From: Hyphomicrobiales bacterium
GTDB taxonomy: Bacteria > Pseudomonadota > Alphaproteobacteria > Rhizobiales > Phreatobacteraceae
Assembly (NCBI GenBank): GCA_017304475.1
Contig: JAFKKV010000036.1
Coordinates: forward strand, 40,780-104,779
Direction of reading: 5' to 3'
Length of the DNA stretch: 64,000 bases
Under the pieces are notes generated by a model. It was not told the origin of the DNA, ran no database searches, and was given only the letters and a program-made list of their open reading frames with translations. Numbering within the stretch: position 1 is the stretch's first letter; each line of letters begins with the position of its first letter. A program made the translations under genes and the position numbers. Of this stretch, positions 58,821-64,000 are shown in pieces.

Positions 58821-58848
58821 TTAATACGCGGACAGCGTGAGGTGTCAA
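58797..58848. promoter_or_regulatory. divergent promoters sharing one -10 region
   Basis: Plus strand: TTGACT (58797-58802), 17-bp spacer, ATTAAT (58820-58825), towards the importer genes. Minus strand: TTGACA (58848-58843), 16-17-bp spacer, TATTAA/ATTAAT (58826-58820), towards paaG. Both read the same palindromic TTAATTAA (58817-58824), so the two polymerases would compete. This is the best-looking promoter pair in the window. Confidence 0.65.
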
Positions 58849-58909
58849 CGCGGGTCGCATCAACGAACCCACGGCGCCTCACCAGGAAACGAGACCAGGG
58901 AGGACTGCC

Positions 58910-60073
58910 ATGCCGGGTTGGACCCGACGGATATTCACGAGCGCCGCCGCGGCCGCGCTCGTCGCCTTCGCAGCCGGAGCGGCCGAAGCGCAGATCAAGA
59001 TCGGTGCGGTGCTGTCGGCGACCGGGCCTGCCTCCTTCCTCGGCGATCCCTCCAAGCGGACGCTGGAAATGTATGTCGAGCGGATCAACGCCGCCGGCGG
59101 CGTCAATGGCCAGCGCTTGCAGCTGATCACCTATGACGATGGCGGCGATGCCAATCAGGCGCGCACCTTCGCGACGCGGCTGGTCGAGGACGACAAGGTC
59201 GTGGCGATGGTCGGCGGCTCGACCACCGGCACCACCATGGCGATGATCCCGATCTTCGAGGAAGCGCGCATCCCCTTCATCTCGCTCGGCGGCGCCATTC
59301 AGATCATCGAGCCGGTTCGGCCCTATGTGTTCAAGACGCCGCATACCGACAAGATGGCCTGCGAGAAGATCTTCCAGGATCTGCAGCGGCGCCAGCTGAC
59401 CAGTGTCGCGATGATCTCTGGCACGGACGGCTTCGGCGCCTCGATGCACGACCAGTGCGTGGCGGTGGCGCCGCGCTTCGGCATCACCATCGCGCATACC
59501 GAACGCTACGGCCCGCGCGATTCCGACATGACGCCGCAGCTCACCAATATCCGCAACCGCGCCGGCGTGCAGGCGGTGGTCAATGCCGGCTTCGGCCAGG
59601 GCCCGGCGATCGTTACCCGCAACTATCGCCAGCTCGCCGTGCCGTTCCCGCTCTACCAGAGCCACGGCGTCGCCTCGAAACAGTTCATCGAGCTCGCCGG
59701 CGAGGCGGCGAACGGCGTGCGCCTGCCGGCCGCGGCCTTGCTGGTGGCGGCCAAGCTGCCCGATAGCGATCCGCAGAAGCCGGTGGTCGTCGGCTACAGC
59801 ACGACCTATGAGCAGCGCTCGGGCCAGCCGGTCTCGACCTTCGGCGGCCATGCCTATGACGGGCTGATGCTGCTGGTCGAAGCGATCAAGAAGGCCAATT
59901 CCGCCGATCCGAAAAAGATCCGCGACGCGCTGGAGCAGACCCGCGGCTTCATGGGCACGGCCGGCGTGGTCAATATGAGCCCGACCGATCACATGGGCCT
60001 CGACCTCACCGCTTTCCGGATGCTGGAAATCCGCAACGGTGACTGGACCATCGTGCCGGAAGGCGGGAGCTGA
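58910..60073 (+). CDS. branched-chain-type ABC transporter substrate-binding protein
   Basis: 387 residues. Signal peptide 'RRIFTSAAAAALVAFAAGAAEA' then a two-lobe ligand-binding fold: 'QIKIGAVLSATGPASFLGDPSKRTLEMYVERINAAGGVNGQRLQLITYDDGGDANQARTFATRLVEDDKV'. This family binds branched amino acids, but members in aromatic-catabolism clusters bind aromatic acids. Being divergent from paaG suggests phenylacetate; that is inference. GGGAGG precedes the ATG. A palindromic spacer separates it from the permease genes. Confidence 0.88.
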   Translation: MPGWTRRIFTSAAAAALVAFAAGAAEAQIKIGAVLSATGPASFLGDPSKRTLEMYVERINAAGGVNGQRLQLITYDDGGDANQARTFATRLVEDDKVVAMVGGSTTGTTMAMIPIFEEARIPFISLGGAIQIIEPVRPYVFKTPHTDKMACEKIFQDLQRRQLTSVAMISGTDGFGASMHDQCVAVAPRFGITIAHTERYGPRDSDMTPQLTNIRNRAGVQAVVNAGFGQGPAIVTRNYRQLAVPFPLYQSHGVASKQFIELAGEAANGVRLPAAALLVAAKLPDSDPQKPVVVGYSTTYEQRSGQPVSTFGGHAYDGLMLLVEAIKKANSADPKKIRDALEQTRGFMGTAGVVNMSPTDHMGLDLTAFRMLEIRNGDWTIVPEGGS

Positions 60074-60124
60074 CATTGCATGCTGAATGTCGGGCGGCGT
60101 CGCCGCCCGACGAATGCACGCTAT

Positions 60125-60262
60125 GTCATCCCCGGCGAGGCGCGCCAGCGCCGAGGGAAGGGGATCCAGGAGCCGCAGAGCAGCGTGCTTTGGCTCCTGG
60201 ACCCCCTTCCCCTCGCCTTCGCAGAAGCAAGGGCTTCCGCTCCGGCTCGGCCGGGGGTGACG
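60125..60262. repeat. palindromic repeat element between binding-protein and permease genes
   Basis: The 238-bp spacer within the importer operon holds diverged arms of the family seen at 55263-55440: GTCATCCCCGGCGAGG at 60125 on one side and GGCCGGGGGTGACG ending at 60262 on the other. An inner perfect stem, TCCAGGAGCC (60165-60174) / GGCTCCTGGA (60192-60201), is followed by CCCCC. It may stabilise or attenuate the message after the binding-protein gene. Confidence 0.7.
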
Positions 60263-60311
60263 TCAATGCATGTCCTGCCCGCGCATGTTTTCGAAGACTG
60301 ACGGAATCTCA

Positions 60312-61184
60312 ATGGCCGAATTTCTGCAGTTCGCCTTTTCCGGGCTCACCGTCGGCGCCGTCTATGCGCTGGTCGCGCTCGGCTTCACTCTGATCTACAA
60401 CGCCTCCGACGTGGTCAATTTCGCGCAAGGCGAATTCGTCATGCTGGGCGGCATGGCGACCGTGTTCCTGACGCTCGCCGGCCTGCCGGTGCCGCTCGCG
60501 GCGCTCGGGGCCATCCTCGCCACCACCGCCATCGGTATCGGCCTGCACAGGCTCGCCATCGAGCCGGCGCGTGGCGCCTCACCCGTGACCTTGATCATCA
60601 TCACCATCGGCGCCTCGATCTTCCTGCGCGGCGCCGCGGCGATCATCTTCGACAAGCGTTTCCACCAGTTGCCGCACTGGTTCGGCGACGATCCGCTCCG
60701 GATCGGCGGCGCATCCGTGCTGCCGCAGAGCCTGGTGGTGCTGGCCGGTGCCGCGGTCATCGTCGTGGCGCTCTGGACCTTCTTCGAGCGCACCCTGTTC
60801 GGCAAGGCGGTGCTGGCCACCGCCGCCAACCGGGTCGCGGCCAAGCTCTCGGGAATCGATACCAGCTTCGTCATCGGCTTCTCCTTCGCCGTCTCGGCGG
60901 CCATCGGCGCGGTCGCCGGCGTGCTGGTGACCCCGATCACGCTGACCAGCTACGATGTCGGCACGCTGATGGGGCTCAAGGGTTTCGCCGCCGCCATGCT
61001 CGGCGGCATGGGCAATCCGCTCGGGGCGGTGGTCGGCGGGCTCAGCGTCGGACTGCTGGAGGCCTTCGGCGCGGGCTACATTTCCTCGCAATACAAGGAC
61101 GCGGTCGGCTTCATCGTCATCCTGGCGGTGCTGTTCGTTTTGCCCAACGGCCTGTTCGGCCGCAGCAAGATCGAGCGGGTCTGA
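60312..61184 (+). CDS. branched-chain-type ABC permease, LivH family
   Basis: 290 residues, about eight membrane helices. 'SGLTVGAVYALVALGFTLIYNASDVVNFAQGEFVMLGGM' and 'KLSGIDTSFVIGFSFAVSAAIGAVAGVLVTPI...GLKGFAAAMLGGMGNPLGAVVGGLSVGLLEAF' are LivH motifs, including the ATPase-contact loop. It pairs with the LivM-type gene 4 bp downstream. Confidence 0.93.
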   Translation: MAEFLQFAFSGLTVGAVYALVALGFTLIYNASDVVNFAQGEFVMLGGMATVFLTLAGLPVPLAALGAILATTAIGIGLHRLAIEPARGASPVTLIIITIGASIFLRGAAAIIFDKRFHQLPHWFGDDPLRIGGASVLPQSLVVLAGAAVIVVALWTFFERTLFGKAVLATAANRVAAKLSGIDTSFVIGFSFAVSAAIGAVAGVLVTPITLTSYDVGTLMGLKGFAAAMLGGMGNPLGAVVGGLSVGLLEAFGAGYISSQYKDAVGFIVILAVLFVLPNGLFGRSKIERV

Positions 61185-61188
61185 CACG

Positions 61189-62187
61189 ATGGCTCATCCC
61201 GCCGCTCCCGCCGATCCGTCGCCCAGCTCCTTCGCCCGCGTCATGACAGCGTTGACCGGCGACAAGCTCGGCACTCTCGTCATCCTCGCCTTGCTGGTGG
61301 CCTTGCCGCCGCTGGTGTTTCCGTCCTCGTTCTATTACCGCGTCGGCGCCATCGTCTGGATCCTGGCGATCGCCTCGATCGGCCTCAACCTGCTGATGGG
61401 TTATGCCGGCCAGGTCAGCCTCGGCCATGCCGGCTTCATCGGCATCGGCGCCTATGCGGTGGCGATCCTGCCGCAGCGCTTCGGCCTGCACGGGCTCGTC
61501 GCCATGGCCGTGGGCGCTGCTGTCTCGGCGCTGCTCGCCTATCTCGCTGGCCGGCCGATCCTCAGGCTGCGCGGCCATTACCTGGCGGTCGCCACCCTCG
61601 GCTTCGGCATTCTCATCGCCATGGTGTTCACCAACGAGGCGGCCTGGACCGGTGGTCCCGACGGCATGCGCGTGCCCCGGATGGAGCTGTTCGGCTGGGC
61701 GGTGCGCGGCTCGGACACCTGGTACTGGATCGGCGGCGGCGCCATGATCATCGCCGCCTGGCTGGCGCTCAACCTGATCGACAGCCCGACCGGCCGGGCG
61801 CTGCGGGCGATCCACGATTCGGAAGTGGCGGCCAAGGTCGTCGGCGTCGACGTCTCCAGCTACAAGCTCACCGTCTTCGTCATCTCGGCTGTTTACGCCT
61901 CGCTCGCCGGCAGTTTTCTCGCGCTGTTCGACGGCCATATCACGCCGGATGCCGCGGGCTTCCTGCGCTCGGTGGAACTGGTCACCATGGTGGTCATCGG
62001 CGGCATGGGCTCGATCGTCGGCTCGGTCATTGGCACCGCGGTCATCGTGGTGCTGCCGCAGACGCTGACCTTCCTGTCCGACTACAAGCACCTGATGATC
62101 GGCGCCTTCATCATGCTGTTCATGATCTTCCTGCGCTCGGGCATCGTGCCCACCTTGCGCGAGAAGCTGTTTCGGAGGGCGGCATGA
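61189..62187 (+). CDS. branched-chain-type ABC permease, LivM family
   Basis: 332 residues. 'IASIGLNLLMGYAGQVSLGHAGFIGIGAYAVAIL', 'LRAIHDSEVAAKVVGVDVSSYKLTVFVISAVYASLAGSFLALFDGHITPDAAGFLRSVELVTMVVIGGMGSIVGSVIGTAVIVVLPQTL' are LivM blocks. The stop overlaps the next ATPase start (ATGA), so the genes are translationally coupled. Confidence 0.93.
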   Translation: MAHPAAPADPSPSSFARVMTALTGDKLGTLVILALLVALPPLVFPSSFYYRVGAIVWILAIASIGLNLLMGYAGQVSLGHAGFIGIGAYAVAILPQRFGLHGLVAMAVGAAVSALLAYLAGRPILRLRGHYLAVATLGFGILIAMVFTNEAAWTGGPDGMRVPRMELFGWAVRGSDTWYWIGGGAMIIAAWLALNLIDSPTGRALRAIHDSEVAAKVVGVDVSSYKLTVFVISAVYASLAGSFLALFDGHITPDAAGFLRSVELVTMVVIGGMGSIVGSVIGTAVIVVLPQTLTFLSDYKHLMIGAFIMLFMIFLRSGIVPTLREKLFRRAA

Positions 62188-62975
62188 GCGTCGTTCTCGA
62201 AGCCGACGGCCTCGGCATCGCCTTCGGTGGCGTCAAGGCGGTGGACGGCGTGTCGTTCAAGGCCAAAGCCGGCGAGATCCTCGCCATTATCGGCCCGAAC
62301 GGTGCCGGCAAGACGACGCTCTTCAACATGGTCTCCGGCGTCTACCTGCCGAATAGCGGCCGGGTGCTGATCGGCGGCGAGGACGTCACCGGGCGCGAGC
62401 CGCATGAGCTGGCGGCGCGCGGCCTGTCGCGCACCTTCCAGAACCTGCAGGTCTTCTTCCGCATGAGCGCGGTCGAGAACGTCATGGTCGGCTGCCATTT
62501 GCGTGAGCAGCGCGGCGTGCTCGCCCATCTCTTCGCATGGCCGTCGGTTCGCCGGCAGAACCGCGAGACACGCGCCCGGGCGCTCGCTCTGCTCGATCTC
62601 GTCGGCTTGAAGCCGATGGCCGACCTGTCGGCCGGCTCCTTGCCCTATGGCGCGCTGAAGCGCCTGGAGATCGCGCGCGCGCTCGCCGTCGAGCCGAAGC
62701 TCATCCTGCTCGACGAACCCGCGGCCGGCTGCAATCCGGTGGAGACCGAGGAAATCGACCGGGTCATCCACGGCATCGCCGAAAGCGGCGTCGGCGTGGT
62801 GCTGGTCGAGCACGACATGAAGCTCGTGATGAAGATCTCGAACCGCATTCTGGTGCTCGACCACGGCCGGCCGCTCGCCGAGGGCAGCCCGCGGGAGGTC
62901 CGCGCCAATCCCGATGTCATTCGCGCCTATCTCGGCGGTCTCGGAGCCCGGGAGGCCGCCCATGCTCTCGGTTGA
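62184..62975 (+). CDS. branched-chain-type ABC ATPase, LivG family
   Basis: 263 residues. Walker A 'GPNGAGKTTLFNMVSGVYLP', LivG insert 'RGLSRTFQNLQVFFRMSAVENVMVGCHL', degenerate signature 'LPYGALKRLEIARAL' (G for the usual S in the LSGG position, common in LivG) and Walker B 'LILLDEPAAGCNPVE'. It partners LivF. Confidence 0.93.
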   Translation: MSVVLEADGLGIAFGGVKAVDGVSFKAKAGEILAIIGPNGAGKTTLFNMVSGVYLPNSGRVLIGGEDVTGREPHELAARGLSRTFQNLQVFFRMSAVENVMVGCHLREQRGVLAHLFAWPSVRRQNRETRARALALLDLVGLKPMADLSAGSLPYGALKRLEIARALAVEPKLILLDEPAAGCNPVETEEIDRVIHGIAESGVGVVLVEHDMKLVMKISNRILVLDHGRPLAEGSPREVRANPDVIRAYLGGLGAREAAHALG

Positions 62976-63663
62976 GGAGCTGCGCTCCGGTTATGGACGG
63001 ATCGAGGCGCTGCACGGGGTCTCGCTCGAGGTGAAGGCCGGCGAGATCGTCACGCTGGTCGGCGGCAATGGCGCGGGCAAGACCACCTTGCTGCGGGCGA
63101 TTTCCGGCGTTCAGCCGGTGGCCTCGGGGACCATCCGCTTCAAGGGCGAGGCCATCGACCGGATCGACGCGCATAAGCGGGTCGGGCTCGGCATCGCCCA
63201 GGTGCCGGAAGGGCGCCAGGTGTTCTCGCCGCTATCGGTCGAGGACAATCTGCGGCTCGGCGCCTGGTCGCGCCGGGATGCCGGCATCGCCGCCGATCTC
63301 GACGGCGTCTATGCGAGCTTCCCGGTGCTCGCCGAGAAGCGCGCTTTGCAGGCGGGCGGGCTCTCCGGCGGCCAGCAGCAGATGCTCGCCATCGGCCGGG
63401 CCCTGATGGCCAGGCCCGAGCTCATCCTGCTGGACGAACCGTCCATGGGGCTCGCGCCGATCCTGGTCGAGCAGATCTTCGAGGCCATCCTGGCCTTGAA
63501 GGCGCGCGGCATCACGGTGCTGCTGGTCGAGCAGAACGCCTATTCGGCCCTGTCGATCGCCGACCGCGGCTATGTGCTGGAAACCGGCACGATCACGCTG
63601 ACGGGCGAGGGGCGCGCGCTGCTCGACGATCCCAAGGTGCGCGGCGCCTATCTGGGGCTGTAG
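62962..63663 (+). CDS. branched-chain-type ABC ATPase, LivF family
   Basis: 233 residues. Walker A 'GGNGAGKTTLLRAISG', 'GIAQVPEGRQVFSPLSVEDNLRLGA', signature 'LSGGQQQMLAIGRALM' and Walker B 'LILLDEPSMGLAP'. The ATG at 62962 (GGAGG 6 bp upstream) overlaps the LivG end by 14 bp; a longer frame from 62914 has no ribosome-binding site. Last gene of the importer operon. Confidence 0.93.
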   Translation: MLSVEELRSGYGRIEALHGVSLEVKAGEIVTLVGGNGAGKTTLLRAISGVQPVASGTIRFKGEAIDRIDAHKRVGLGIAQVPEGRQVFSPLSVEDNLRLGAWSRRDAGIAADLDGVYASFPVLAEKRALQAGGLSGGQQQMLAIGRALMARPELILLDEPSMGLAPILVEQIFEAILALKARGITVLLVEQNAYSALSIADRGYVLETGTITLTGEGRALLDDPKVRGAYLGL

Positions 63664-63852
63664 GCCATGCCCGGCCTTGTCTCGCGCGGCGGGGCTCGGC
63701 TCTCGGAGGCGGATGGCGTGACCCGCGGCCGGGCCGGCAGGCGTGACGCCGGTATCCGCCGGGCCGCCGTCGCGGACCGCGATATCGTGCGTCCGGATCG
63801 CTGCCAGGGCGCTCGCTGGCACGGCCGGCTTCTATGGTTCGAGGTGAGGTCC

Positions 63853-63944
63853 TAGAGCGCGATCGGCTCAGTTTGAATCGAAAGGGGATTCCCTTAGAGC
63901 TTCGGTTCTGATTCAAACTATCTGCTGGGCGGAGGCCAGCAGTT
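63853..63944 (+). mobile_element. left end of an IS630-family insertion sequence
   Basis: The last gene-free 281 bp after LivF begin with unremarkable sequence (63664-63850). From about TAGAGC at 63853 a different, AT-richer style starts, and an inverted repeat AGTTTGAATC (63870-63879) / GATTCAAACT (63910-63919) precedes the transposase ATG. TA at the boundary fits IS630 target choice. The exact terminal base is uncertain; the right end lies outside the window. Confidence 0.55.
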
Positions 63945-64000
63945 ATGCCGAAGCCTTATTCTCTTGATCTGCGTGAGCGGGTCGTAGCCCGGGTGCTCGC
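63945..64000 (+). CDS. IS630-family transposase, N-terminal fragment cut by window edge
   Basis: Starts MPKPYSLDLRERVVARVLA and runs off the window. This is the recognisable opening of IS630-type transposases (HTH domain first). Only 18 codons are visible; intactness cannot be judged. Confidence 0.8.
   Translation, partial: MPKPYSLDLRERVVARVL

Noticed and set aside
63667..63855. A 62-codon plus-strand frame just after LivF
   Set aside because: Arg/Gly-rich, no family resemblance, and it runs into the putative IS boundary; probably chance.
1..64000. CRISPR arrays, tRNA and rRNA genes
   Set aside because: No regularly spaced repeats of the right size and no recognisable tRNA arms or rRNA segments were seen; a covariance-model search would settle this.

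Overview
The window is high-GC DNA (roughly two thirds G+C by eye) with bacterial gene density, overlapping operon genes and gene families typical of Alphaproteobacteria, most likely Hyphomicrobiales (Rhizobiales). Supporting signs are a phnGHIJKLMN C-P lyase operon with a separate phnCDE1E2 transporter operon, PHO boxes of the TGTCAT/11-bp type, paaX-paaABCDE, and families of extragenic palindromes. The genus cannot be fixed from the sequence. No rRNA, tRNA or CRISPR was seen. One insertion-sequence end is cut by the right edge.

Layout. 1-1.8 kb: the start of a LysR gene, divergent from a tautomerase-cupin pair, then an FkbM methyltransferase. 1.9-10.3 kb: the minus-strand C-P lyase operon phnGHIJKLMN, followed 11 bp later by an unusual MerR-ATPase fusion; phnF is divergent, with a 24-bp palindrome at the phnG start. 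10.3-15.2 kb: extragenic palindromes, the phosphonate ABC transporter phnCDE1E2, and a divergent hexapeptide acetyltransferase with PHO boxes between them. 15.3-22 kb: a protein-acetyltransferase-like Pat enzyme, a GNAT, a CHASE-PAS-GAF-GGDEF protein and an ABM-domain protein. 22.3-25.4 kb: a TetR gene divergent from thiolase and a drug-type MFS gene, with a 16-bp perfect inverted repeat between them. 25.5-29.8 kb: ilvD, LysR and an orphan TRAP binding protein. 30.1-33.2 kb: a GntR, DAACS symporter and threonine-aldolase cassette. 33.2-36.2 kb: an AidB-like acyl-CoA dehydrogenase and a DUF2855 protein.

36.2-42.6 kb holds a second, hydrolytic phosphonate route: LysR, iron-type alcohol dehydrogenase, phosphonoacetate hydrolase (phnA), phosphonoacetaldehyde dehydrogenase (phnY) and an OPA-type MFS permease. 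No phnW transaminase is present; the alcohol dehydrogenase sits where it would be expected. The simplest reading is an alcohol-oxidising entry, for example 2-hydroxyethylphosphonate -> phosphonoacetaldehyde -> phosphonoacetate -> acetate + Pi. This is the best candidate for a little-described system in the window.

42.7-50.3 kb: a hybrid sensor kinase and LuxR regulator converging tail to tail, then an MdtABC-like RND pump and its adaptor. 50.5-63.7 kb: phenylacetate catabolism (paaX, paaABCDE; tetR-paaK-paaI-paaG on the minus strand) divergent from a five-gene branched-chain-type ABC importer that probably imports phenylacetate or a related aromatic acid. The divergent promoters appear to share one -10 element and a TetR-type operator. 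63.85-64 kb: the left end of an IS630-family element.
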